DNA of 64,000 nt from Artemia franciscana (lineage: Eukaryota; Arthropoda; Branchiopoda; Anostraca; Artemiidae), in contig NC_088868.1 of assembly GCF_032884065.1 (NCBI RefSeq), positions 12,090,335-12,154,334 on the forward strand, in the 5' to 3' direction. Positions 32,255 to 42,305 of this stretch are shown piece after piece. The notes beneath the pieces are model-generated. The model was not told where the DNA came from and did not search any database. It was given only the letters and a program-made list of their open reading frames with translations. The stretch's first letter is position 1. The number at the start of each line of letters is the position of its first letter. The position numbers and the translations under genes are program-made.

Positions 32255-32633
32255 CGGATTGTTCGGGGTTCCCGGCTGACTGGCCGTATTTCAAACAGTA
32301 GGTTGTACGAAAAATTTGGTTCAAGCCCGCTTTCTAGGGCTATAATGAAAGAAAGGTTAAGATAGCTATGCCACGTTCTGCGGATGAAGGATGACAGATT
32401 GCCGAAGATTGTCCTTTTTGGCCAACCGTTTGGGGCTACACGGAAAGCAGATCGTCCTTTTCTGGGTTGGGAGGATGTTGTAAATAAAGATTTAAAGGAA
32501 ATGGGAACTTCCTGGGAGGGTTTAAAGAGGGAGGCCTTGAACAGATTAGGTTGGAGGAGGAGCGTGTGTAGCTGTGTTGGCCTCAGGTGGCTTGGTGCTG
32601 CAGTGAGTTATTAATAGTAGTAGTAGTAGTAGT
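32255..32633 (+). mobile_element. LINE 3' end, rightward, (TAG)n tail
   Basis: It encodes MKDDRLPKIVLFGQPFGATR and LGWEDVVNKDLKEMGTSWEG, preceded in other frames by the ISNSRL and RWLGH equivalents, then a UTR GTGTTGGCCTCAGGTGGCTT and TAG repeats at 32615-32633. It is the same family as 28226 but in opposite orientation. The 5' end is truncated, and frameshifts are present upstream of MKDDRL. Confidence 0.85.
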
Positions 32634-32770
32634 TTCAAGTTGCCCATGAGATGTAAATAAATCCTCAAATCTGCTTTAAGGTTCACTAAAACGTGGCTCC
32701 GCACCAGCCATCACCATTCTTCTGTCTAAAATAAGTGAACGAATCTCTTAAAGAATAAAACCACAAAATA

Positions 32771-32845
32771 CCTTGTGATAGTGCAATGGATAGAGACACG
32801 CCTAGAAGTTAAAGGGTCAGCTATTCGATCCCACCTGTTGTAAGG
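32771..32845 (+). repeat. tRNA-derived SINE head
   Basis: CCTTGTGATAGTGCAATGGA with an A-box-like TAGTGCAATGGATAGAG and a B-box-like CTATTCGATCCC, ending TTGTAAGG, can form a short acceptor-like stem. The head is shared with 11754-11691. A T-rich stretch follows at about 32890. It is probably a SINE, not a tRNA gene. Confidence 0.6.
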
Positions 32846-33399
32846 AAACTCACATCGAAACAGAATGTGATAATTTTTCATCTATCGTTTGAATATTTTT
32901 TTTTGTAGTCTTTTGCATAAAAATATACAACTGTCTTATTTTTGTTGGATTAGGTCTACTGCCTGGTATGTGGATTCTTTTTTTTTTTTTTTTTTTTTTT
33001 TTAGTCTGAGCTTTATAACCACCAAACTGACTGTACAGCTGAGAGTGGCTTCCCCATAAAAGAGATTATGAAGTATTAAAAAAAAAAAAAAAACTCAAAA
33101 CGAGAAGCTCATTTGGGGAGAGCCGTGACCCCCTTTGATTTTTTTTTTACCACCTCCTCCTTCATTAAATAGTTTTGGTAATTTTTTTAGAACAATACCT
33201 TTATTTGTTTTTAAAAAAGGTAAAATCTGTTGAGTAGGGGCTATCCAGAAGAAAACATGCTAAAACAAAAGAGTGGCATTTTAGATTGCTAAATTGCTAA
33301 ATTTACCACCCAATGTGTCCGTCGCACTGCTATCCTATACACTTCTAAGAAACGCTGAGTTGGAAAAATACGTTTCGGTCAAACGTGTCCCGGGCCTTA

Positions 33400-33640
33400 G
33401 ACCCAGCATATTAGAGAACCCTACTGTGAAGGGTTTCAAGTTCTTGTCTACAATTAAATTAAAAAACAACTAGTTTTTTCCAACTGAAAGTAAGGAGTAA
33501 CTTTAACATTTAAAACGAACAGAAACTATTGCATCTATGAGGGGGTTGTTCCCTCCTCAATACCTCGCTCTTTACGCTAAAGTTTGCTTTTTGTTCCAAC
33601 TATTTAAGAATGACTCCTGAAATAAAATGTTGCCGATCTA
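33400..33640 (+). repeat. Dispersed foldback repeat family, copy E (fragment)
   Basis: CCAACTGAAAGTAAGGAGTA, TTTAAAACGAACAGAAACTA, TGTTCCCTCCTCAATACCTC and GCTCTTTACGCTAAAGTTTG match one arm of the hairpin at 30130-30403. Before it, CTACTGTGAAGGGTTTCAAG matches inner parts of copies A and D. Confidence 0.75.
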
Positions 33641-34274
33641 GAAATACTTAAAGAAATTTTTAACTAATTTCGGAGGTTCGAGAAATGTTGTCACAGCGCC
33701 ATTTATTTTGAATTGTGTTTCTAATTGAGCGGATTTTTTTAAAAAAATTAGCCACATGGTAAAGATGAATTCTATAATTGTTTAGTTCATTCAGGTTTTT
33801 TACAATGTGTTAATATTTGTGATTTGGTAAAATTTATAATATTTAGTTTACCTATTGTTGCTAAAGGGAGGGATATATTAACAAGATAAGCTTGTTTTGG
33901 TTTTACTTGGTTGTTTTACATTTGCTGTTTTTTTCATAGGCATGTATTTTGGGGGTGATACCTGACGCGGGGATGCCATGGATATTCTGTGGTAGCCACA
34001 ACACTGTGCTGGGTAGAGAATTTAGAGTGGCGAAACCCTATATAGGCCAGTCTATTCTCCTGATGAGCCCTTATGTTGGGTGTTGCCTCTGAATTATTTG
34101 TCTATATTATTTTTTCTATTGTTCGGTAAATGACGACTTATACTTATTGACGACATGACTTTTTTTTTTTTTTTGTGTGTGGCTATGCTGTTTGACCTAT
34201 GTGATTGTATGGATGAGTAGGGTTAAGGCCTCATTCAAGTGCTGGTCTATATTAATCACTAATTTAGGAAAACA

Positions 34275-34276
<2 letters not shown>

Positions 34277-34350
<74 letters not shown>
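34277..34350. repeat. (AT)n microsatellite
   Basis: A nearly pure AT dinucleotide run of about 75 bp lies in the oxidase intron, 120 bp before the last exon. Its Tyr-Ile frame is an artefact. Confidence 0.95.
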
Positions 34351-34352
<2 letters not shown>

Positions 34353-34471
34353 TATATATATGACAAAAAAGTGTCAGATTGTCTGTATTTAAGAATTTTA
34401 ATTTTTATTTTAAATAATTTTTGTCACTAGCTCCTAGTATTATATATTTAACTATTATTTTTATTTTATAG

Positions 34472-34542
34472 ATTCACCAGCAACTGTAGAACAGGTGCAG
34501 CAGCTCTGTCACAGCTCCATTGCACAATTCAGGTTTGCATGA
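34472..34542 (+). CDS. Xanthine dehydrogenase/aldehyde oxidase family, terminal exon
   Basis: Joined to the G left over from 21803, the exon reads DSPATVEQVQQLC then HSSIAQFRFA and TGA. DSPATxExI is the conserved C-terminal sequence of the family, right after the GEPP block, so the exon order matches. The protein ends soon after, with a short QF(R/K)-type tail as I recall for arthropod aldehyde oxidases, instead of the PWSVRV-type tail of xanthine dehydrogenase. The acceptor is TTTTATAG. No disabling change is seen in either exon. Expression cannot be judged. Confidence 0.9.
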
Positions 34543-34546
34543 AGCC

Positions 34547-34552
34547 AATAAA
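34547..34552 (+). promoter_or_regulatory. Polyadenylation signal AATAAA of the oxidase gene
   Basis: AATAAA lies 4 bp after the TGA stop at 34540-34542, implying a 3' UTR of only about 20-35 bp if it is used. A downstream GT/T-rich element is weak (GATTTGGCTATTC). Confidence 0.65.
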
Positions 34553-34583
34553 GTATTTAACTCATGAAGCTGATTTGGCTATT

Positions 34584-34896
34584 CTATTATCTGTATTAAA
34601 AAGTAAAACAGTTCAAAATCGGGATGAAACCTTTTTATTGATAGTGAATACATATAAAATTATTTAACTGGATATTTCGAACACATATACAGTGTTCATC
34701 ATCAGCAGTAAAACTCATCAGCAGTAAAGCAGAGTTTTACTGCTGATGATGAACACTGTATATGTGTTCGAAATATCCAGTTAAATAATTTTATATCTAT
34801 TCACTATGAATAAAAAGGTTTCATCCCTATTTTGAACTGTTTTACTTTCATCATGGAAAGGCAGTGTGGTCATCAAAGTTATCTATTATCTGTATT
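34584..34896. mobile_element. Foldback element with 14-bp flanking direct repeats
   Basis: Arms at about 34600-34715 and 34735-34849 are near-perfect inverted repeats with only a short loop. They begin AAAGTAAAACAGTTCAAAAT and end ATTTTGAACTGTTTTACTTT. CTATTATCTGTATT occurs at 34584-34597 and again at 34883-34896, on both sides of the element plus a 33-bp right-hand tail. This looks like a target-site duplication, although 14 bp is longer than most DNA transposons make. No coding sequence is present. Confidence 0.78.
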
Positions 34897-36829
34897 GTTG
34901 TCTTTCTGTTGTTAATAAATCACTAAGGGATCTAATTTTAATCTCTTCTTTGAGGATATCTGTTTGACCTCTCCTTCGGAGGACGTGATCGCAATCATGG
35001 GCATATATTAGTAGAAAAGAAGAGCTGCCCTTTTTGGCAGAATGGCACTAAAAAGAAAAGAATAAAAATTGTCACAGCAGAGACTTAACTAATCGTGAGT
35101 CGTGACACAATTTCCAACGTGAGCCCATGAGCACAAATAATGTTTGCTTTGTTTAAAGTTTAATGTTTACCAGGGGCGTTGTCAGATAGCTTACATTTGA
35201 GGAGATACAGGTAGAGCACGCTCTGCTCTATTAAAAAATTGGAGTCAAAATTGAATATTTAGGTTCAATTTTTGAACTACGACTACTATTGAAAAACTGG
35301 CGTTACACAGAATTATTCCTTTAAATTTTATATTTTTAAATTTATTTAAACGAAGTGAAAATAGTCGAAAACAATTATTCAAATGAATAGCTATGATAAA
35401 ATTGCAGCAGGAATGATTTCAAATACAACTACTTACTATGCGTCTTAATTACGCAGAAATTCAGCAATAAGTGATATCCTCTGAATAAATTAATTGTGAT
35501 GATGCCACTGGAATATTGAATAACTATAATTTCATTCTTGTAAAATAGGAAAAATCAGTATAATTTCAAAAAAGTTAGATTTTAGTGCATTTACAAAATT
35601 CTTTCAGGTAAATGTTCAAACTAGAAGTGAGCAGAGCATGTACGTAAGCTCAAATCTATTTGGGGATGGGAATTTTCTTAAGGGTCCTTAGAAACCAACT
35701 GCAGAATTTCATAAATTTCTGAATATTAGGGAGAAGTTCTACTGGAAGAAGAAAAGGATGGAGAAAAGGATTTGAAAATAGTTCATTTCATATAATGCAA
35801 AGTCTTATTGAGGTGAGAAGATACATGGACTAGATCAAAGAGGGGAGGAAATTTACGTACCGGCAATTGTCGCCAGGCAATAATACACCGAATTGCCGAA
35901 TAAATTACTGATCTTTGGCAATTCGACTTGAGAACATAGGAATTAAAACAACTAGTCCCAAATTTTGTAGCGTCTCGCCTGTTTATTAGAAGACTATGAT
36001 ATTTCGAAGAAAATTGAATAACTGATATAATCAATCTTTCTTTTAAATAGGATTAAAGCTGAAATTTCTCTGTAAGATGTAATTAATTTGCATTTTTATT
36101 GATGTCAAAAATTATTCTTTTTTAGTCAAAATCCAGTCTGTAAAAAGTAGGTCAAGCTTAGCTTCATAAAATCTCGGCAGGTTAAGTACAGTAATAAACT
36201 TTCAGCTGGTATGTCTACTGGTGAAAAGTTGCTTTCTTTACCCTGCCCTATATTTAAAGTACCTAAAAGACAAGCATGTAACGCTTTAGGGTAGGCTAAA
36301 AAAGGAAAGCAGTCGCCAGATATTAGATGACAATTTTTCGTTTGACATGAGCACTAGTTTTCACGCTGTAAACCCTCCATTTTCTTCGCACTAGATTTTT
36401 CCTTTGTAAAATAAAACTTTTCTAATTTTTTTCAATCATTCTATCAACATGCTTCGTGAGGAAGAAAATTTGTCAGGTAATTTTGAAAATTTATCCTATA
36501 ACAGAGAAATTCACTCCCTCCTTCTTAGCAAAGTAAAAGAATCGGATTTTACCATGATTGACTACTACCGCAAAGTCATATAGGCTCGAAAGGGAAACAT
36601 GTTCTTCTATTTCATTTTTTTTCTATCTAGTTTGTCCACTAAAAAAGGTTACCTTGGAAATTGAATGAATGACATTGGAGAACTAAAAGTCATTATTAAT
36701 TTTAAGGTTTTTGTATAGTATAGGCAGATTAACCTTGCTTTTGAGAGTAGAGTAATGACCTATAGAGTAATGTCTATAGAGTAATGTCCTTTCGGGGACA
36801 ATATCGCCTGCAAGTCTAAGGTATAAGGA
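34897..36829. other. AT-rich intergenic DNA, nothing recognised
   Basis: No exon, RNA gene or repeat family was identified. Confidence 0.45.
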
Positions 36830-38310
36830 AGTATAAAGAATGAAGTATTTCTGTACATGTGATTCCCAAACACATTCAATCAAAATTTTGAGATAGCCAT
36901 TTTGTTCAGCGTAATTGAAAGGTTTGGAAATTACGTCTTTCATGATGATAACCCGTCCCCCCCTAAAACCCTCAGGGCGAGGGTTATAAATTATGCCTTA
37001 GAGGCATGTAAGATATATATAAAAAGGGAGATCGTAAAAACTCTGGAATGGGCTGATTGGATTGAAAATCGGATGTTCTAGAGCCTTTTTTTAAGATCCA
37101 GAGTGATCAGATGGTGGGTGCCCCCCCCCCGCACCTCTTATTTTCCCGAAATGTACCTGATTTTAATTTTGAGATAGCTATTTGTTGTCGTAGAAACTTC
37201 GAAAACAGCTTATTCGACTGGAAATTGAAAGGGCCAGTGCCCCTTTTTAATAATCGAAAGTGATTGAGGGCAACTAACTCCCCTCCCATGCCCATCATTT
37301 CCCCAAACACAACCAATCAAAATTTTGAGATGTTAATTTTGTTTAACTTAATTGAAGGAACTGAAAATGATTTCTTTCATGATGAGGCCACCACAGCCCT
37401 CTGGGCAAGGTGAGTTATGCCCAGGGGGCATTTAAGGTATATTATATAGAAAGGGCGATTGTATAAACTTCGAAGGGGGCTCTTTGGATTCGTAAGCAGA
37501 AGTTTGAGTGCTTTTCTTAACATTCAGAGAGATCGGAGGGCGTATACCCCCCCCCACACACACACCTCGTATTTTCCAGAAATGATTATGATAGAAATTT
37601 TGAGATGGCCATTTGTATCGTAGAAACTTCGAAAAGAGTTCACTCAATCGGAAACTAAAGGGGCTAGGGCTCTTTTTCATAGTCAAAAGTGATTTGAGGG
37701 CAACTAGCCCCCTTCGCACACCCACCATTTCCTAAAACACATCTAAACAAAATTTTGGGATAGCCACTTTGTTCAGCGTAGTTGAAAGGTCCGGAAATCA
37801 TACCTTTGAGGATGTCACCCCCCCCTCCTACAGCTATCAGAGCAATGGTTGTAAGTATGCCCTTGTGGCATGTAAGGTGCATATAGAAAGGGTGATCGTA
37901 CAAACTTTGAAGCGGGCTCATTGGATTGATAATCAGAATTTCTAGTCTTCTTTTTAAGATTCAGAGTGATCAGAGGGTGGATACCCACCCTCCCCCCCCC
38001 ACACCTCATATTTTCCCGAAATGCATCTGATAAAAATTCTGAGATGGCGAATTGTTGTCTTAAAAACTTCAGAAAGAGCTCATTCGATTGGATATTGGAA
38101 GGGCTAGTGCCCTTTTTAATAGTCGAAACTGATTGGCAACTAAACCCCCTCCCACGTCAATTATTTCCCCAAACCCATCCAATCCAGATTTTAGATATAA
38201 TTTTGTTCAACGTAATTGAAAGGTCCGGAAATTGTGTCTGTGAGAAAGACAACCTCTCCAGAGCCCTCAGGGCAAGGGTTGTAAGTTATGCCCTGGGGTA
38301 TACAAAGTAT
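36830..38310 (+). repeat. ~430-bp tandem repeat, about 3.4 units
   Basis: AAAGGG(A/C/T)GATCGT landmarks are at 37023, 37450 and 37887, and the unit also contains CAAAATTTTGAGATAGCCA, TGAAAGGTCCGGAAAT, a C-rich patch and CCTCAGGGCAAGGGTTGTAA. Units are diverged by substitutions and C-run length. Parts such as AAAATTTTGAGATAGCC and AGTGCCCTTTTT are shared with the giant hairpin at 41590-42305, so both belong to one repeat superfamily. Confidence 0.82.
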
Positions 38311-38329
38311 AGAACTCCAAAAGAAAAAC

Positions 38330-38515
38330 TAATCTTTATCGGATGGGTTTAACGAGGCCATACCGAACGATATGAAGAAATCAGAGCTTGATGGAAGGGG
38401 TAAAAATGAAGCTATAGATAGATTGGGTCGGAGGAGGAATGTTTCCTGGATGTTGGTCTCAGGCAGCTCAGCGCTGCAGAGAGTTGCTATTAGAAGTAGT
38501 AGCATTTGATCAACT
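38330..38515 (+). mobile_element. LINE 3' UTR fragment, rightward
   Basis: ATTGGGTCGGAGGAGGAATG, TTGGTCTCAGGCAGCTCAGC and TTGCTATTAGAAGTAGTAGC match the 3' ends at 32500-32633 and 62830-62940. Only the last ~180 bp remain. Confidence 0.7.
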
Positions 38516-38850
38516 GAGACTAGTGGTCTCCGTGTTAACTTGATGGGGAAGCTAACGAAAAATCTTGTGTTATAACTCGCGTATAATTCTTCAGAAAGGT
38601 GCTTATATCCAAAGGTAACTTCCCCTAAGGAATGTTAGACCACTGCTCTTCGCAGTTTATGTGATAGTCGACGTCAAGGCTTTATAGTTGGGGAGCACTG
38701 CCTTCTGGAAATTCGAGCATTATGAATACCTCGACCAAAAAATCAAACTATGTAATACTTTTGGGGCAAAACATGATTCATTGACTCTATGTGACCATCA
38801 AATTTAATGGAGATCTGAGTAATTTTGTGAGGTAGTTAGCAAGATCAATT
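38516..38850. other. Intergenic DNA, nothing recognised
   Basis: No gene or repeat assigned. Confidence 0.4.
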
Positions 38851-40947
38851 TTATTCCAAGGTTGGGAAAGAGACGTAGGCCTCTGTGAGGCATAGGAATA
38901 GGAATTTATTAAATTCAAATTGAAAAATAAAAACCCAATTCATAGAAATATTTTTTGAGGATCGGATATCATAATACCACATTGCTGTATGTACGTCCTT
39001 CAGCTGTTTGAGATTAAGTATATTAAGAAAAATGCATAAAGTTTGAGTTTCTGACAGATTTTTAAGCCTCACAGGGCGATGAACAGAAGTACCCAGAATT
39101 GCCTTATTTTGAATTATCTGAAGAGGTTGCAGATGGACCATAAATGTGTTGAGATAAACTACAGGGCTATAATTAAGATATGATTCAATAAGAGAATGGT
39201 ATAAAATTTTAATGATGGAAAAAGGATACACATGTTTCAATCTATGAAGAAAACCTAAGTGATGGGTAAGTTTCAATCTCAAATAATCAGAATGCTTACG
39301 GAAAGATAAATGCTCATCGAGAATGATCCCAAGGTAAAGATATGAATTTAATCTTTTTATCCAACTTTGATTCACAATTAACTCATCTATGGTAATTTTA
39401 TTTACCGCCCGCTGTTACCACCCGAGAATCATGAATTCAGTTTTAGAAAAGTTCGGACCTAGGTAATTTCACGCAAACCATTTTCTCAAAGATTTCACTG
39501 CTGTCACCATTTTCTCAACCAACAAAGATGGGGTTTTAGCTTTTACTGTCGCAGCCGTATCATCTGCAAAAATTACTGCTAAGCTCTTATCTTGGGGTAA
39601 ACATCTTAGAAGGTCATTTATATAAATCAAAAATAATAAAGGCCCCAGTACTGATCCCTGGGGGACTCCAATATCATCAATAACGATATGTCTTGACAGA
39701 TGCCCATTTATTTCCACCTGAATTTTTCAACCATGCAGGTAATATTTTATTGGATCTAGGCCTTTACCTCTAATACCTGTGTTATTAATTGTCTCCATTG
39801 TCTCCATCAAGATTTCATAGTTTAGCGTATGAGATACCTTTTTTATATCATAGAAAAGAGCAGACACATGTTTATCATCATTTAGTGAATCATTAATCTC
39901 TATGATTTGCACAGCATTAGCTCTTTCAGTGGAACGACCCGACCTGAATCCAAACTGATTTTTAGTAAATAAATTCCTTTTATTAAAATGCGAAACAGTT
40001 CGTTTTTGAATATTTTTTTCTAGAACCTTAGATATTGGAGAAAGAATGAAAGAATAGCTAATGGGCAATTGTTGCCTCCATCTGTCCTATCACCTTTCTT
40101 ATGAACTGTAATATTCGTGCAGATTTCCATACTTCTGGAAAGATCCCTGATGATATAGATGCGTTTAAAATATGAAGCAACGGGACATGGAATACACAAG
40201 CAAGTTCTTTCAGAATATTTGTGGAGAGCCCATCTAGACATAGGGAATTACCACTCTCTAAATTCATAATTACTTTCTGGAATTCAGCGAAAGTAACAGG
40301 GGCCAGAAACATACTGTTCCTGGATGTCGGTAGATAATCCTTATATGAATCAAATAAAGATTCGGGGGATTCCAGCTCAACAGCAGTACTAATATGGGAA
40401 AAATAAATACAAAAATAATCTGCAACAACATCCTTCTCCTTCAATTAAACACCATTTTCATTTATGATCACTTCAAGGTGTGATGTCTTAAGCATTGTTT
40501 CCAATTTTTCCCTTGATTAATTTACATGTAGTTCGAGGTGAATCAGATTTTTTAAATGAATTTTCATAATAAATTTGTTCGCTTGTTCTAAGAATTTTAA
40601 CCAGCAAATTTTTATAGCTTTTGAATCGCTGTACATTATGAGCTGAGGGGTATTTCATTTTTATATTATACAGTCGACTTTTTTCCTTGATAGATTTTAA
40701 AAGGGATAAACTTATCCAAGGCTTTTTTGGGAGAGGTTCTTTTTCGGTCTGTAGTTCTAAATGGGCAATGACGGTCCAGTTTTTCATTCAGAATTCGGGA
40801 TGTATTTGGATCAATCTCGTTTGTAACTTCAATCCAATCTAAATTGCGAAGACTAGATTTCAGTTCATTCATATTTACTTGTGAAAAGTATTTCCTTTTC
40901 ATAGGATTTTGTTTATTGGCTATCTTTTGTGCTCCGAAGTCAGACAT
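38851..40947 (-). pseudogene. Jockey/CR1-like LINE, endonuclease end to RT C-terminus (relic)
   Basis: In minus-strand order: DWIEVTNEIDPNTS and FIPFKIYQ near 40900-40670; FQKVIMNLESGNSLCLDGLS near 40250 (upstream RT region); ISKVLEKNI, FGFRSGRSTERA and LFYDIKKVSHTLNYEIL (motif A region) at 40068-39727; GVPQGSVLGPLLFLIYIND (motif B) and FADDTAA (motif C) at 39717-39469; YLGIILDEHLSFRKH and the connection region at 39375-38851. The frames are separated by stops and shifts. The motif A KAFDT block has decayed to KVSHT. Non-LTR retrotransposons of the Jockey/CR1 groups have this order. Not functional. Confidence 0.88.
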
Positions 40948-41029
40948 TAAAATACAGTTAAAATCCAGCTAAATGTTTGTTGTACAAACAGTGATAACAA
41001 AATTTCAACTCAAGCCAACTGGGAGCATT

Positions 41030-41510
41030 TGATCCTTTGTTCTACTATAGCATTTGCCGTGTTCCTTACGACTGAATCCATGGAAATAATCCTTATAAAC
41101 AGGAATAGGAGACAACTCTGCTTAATCCTTGATCCAACACCAAACCAGCTACTAATTTCACTTTATACCTTAATCTTGCGACAACATTATTTTTGTTCAT
41201 AAAACTAACCACTTTAATATATTAATCTGATATACCATCTAAGAACATGACCTTCAGTAAAGTTTTTCAATCAGCCAAATCGAGTGCCTTTTCATAATCT
41301 ACAAAACTGAGGACTGAAGTGATCTGATACTTCAGAGGCTTCTCAATTATTAATCTTAGAGTGATAGTTTGTTCAACGCGGTCACTCCCTTTCCTAGAAC
41401 AACACTGTTTTTCTTTTAATACATTATTTACAGTATCAATGAATTTAATACATATCATCATACTAAGTAATTTGCAAGTTTAATCTTACCCAATAAAAGT
41501 TACAAACCTG
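41030..41510 (-). pseudogene. LINE reverse transcriptase fragment (RTE-like)
   Basis: Minus-strand reading gives CCSRKGSDRVEQTITLRLII then EKPLKYQITSVLSFVDYEKALD (motif A region), followed downstream by a VKQSCLLFLFIRIISMDSVV-like motif B region near 41110. This is a short internal RT piece of a family different from the Jockey/CR1-like neighbour. Its frames are interrupted. Confidence 0.72.
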
Positions 41511-41589
41511 AGGAAATCTGCCCAATTTTCAAAAAAGAGGGAAACATTCCTAAAAAGTCAAGCAATCCTAATATAATTCACAACATCAG

Positions 41590-42305
41590 ATTCAGCCTAT
41601 CAGAAAACTCTACTGTAGAGGTTTGAAGCTCCTAGATACAAAATGTGAAATTTTGTTTTTTGGCTACAAGAAAGACCATGAATGCGTGTTTATTTGTATT
41701 TTTGTTTTTTCTTTTTTTTTGTATTTCTTTTCCTCAAGGGTGACCGTATCAAACCAGTGACCATAGAATATTAGGAGAGAGCTCATTTGGTCGGTTCTAA
41801 GAACCAAAAGTTCTAGTGCCCTTTTTAAGTGACCGAAAAGATTGGAGGACAACTAACCCCCTCCCATGCCTCTTTTCTTCCCAAAAGTTTCTATCCAAAA
41901 GTTGAGATAACCTTTTGATTTAGCATAGTTGAAAAGTTTTATAACTATGCCTAGATATTGGAGGCACAATTATTGGACCTTTCACCTATAGTGAACCAAA
42001 AGGCTATCTTAAAATTTTGATCGGATGTAGTGGGGAAACAAAGCATGTCGAAGGGTTGCTATTTGCCCTCCAATCTTTTTGATCACTTAAAAGGCCACTA
42101 AAACCTTTAATTTCCATTTGAACGAGTTCTCTTCCGATCTTCTAGGACTATTGGCTCAGTACATTCAACCGTGCGAAGAAAAGCAAAGAAATAAACACTT
42201 ATCTGTAATCTCTTATCTGGCAAAAAATACAAAATTCCGCAATTTGTAGATAGAAGCTTAAAACTCCTACAGTCAAGTTATCTGATATGCTGAACCTGAT
42301 AGGGT
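41590..42305. repeat. Giant hairpin: ~345-bp inverted arms
   Basis: The left arm starts CCTATCAGAAAACTCTACTG and includes TAGTGCCCTTTTTAAGTGAC and CCAAAAGTTGAGATAACC. The right arm returns these as GGCTATCTTAAAATTTTGAT, GATCACTTAAAAGGCCACTA, CTCCTACAGTCAAG and CTGATAGGGT. The loop is about 50 bp near 41960. The arms differ by substitutions and small indels, so the duplication is not recent. The right arm resembles inner parts of copies A (10890-11110) and D (31430-31640). Confidence 0.82.

Larger units (their letters stand above)
21804..34471 (+). other. 12.7 kb last intron of the oxidase gene
   Basis: The intron runs from GTAAGT at 21804 to TTTTATAG at 34471. The phases of the flanking exons match and the joined codon gives DSPAT, a conserved family sequence. 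The intron contains retroelement ends, a satellite array, foldback repeats, a SINE and microsatellites, listed separately. Stretches 22610-23250, 24250-25070, 27740-28220, 29040-29550 and 31810-32250 show nothing identifiable. Confidence 0.85.
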
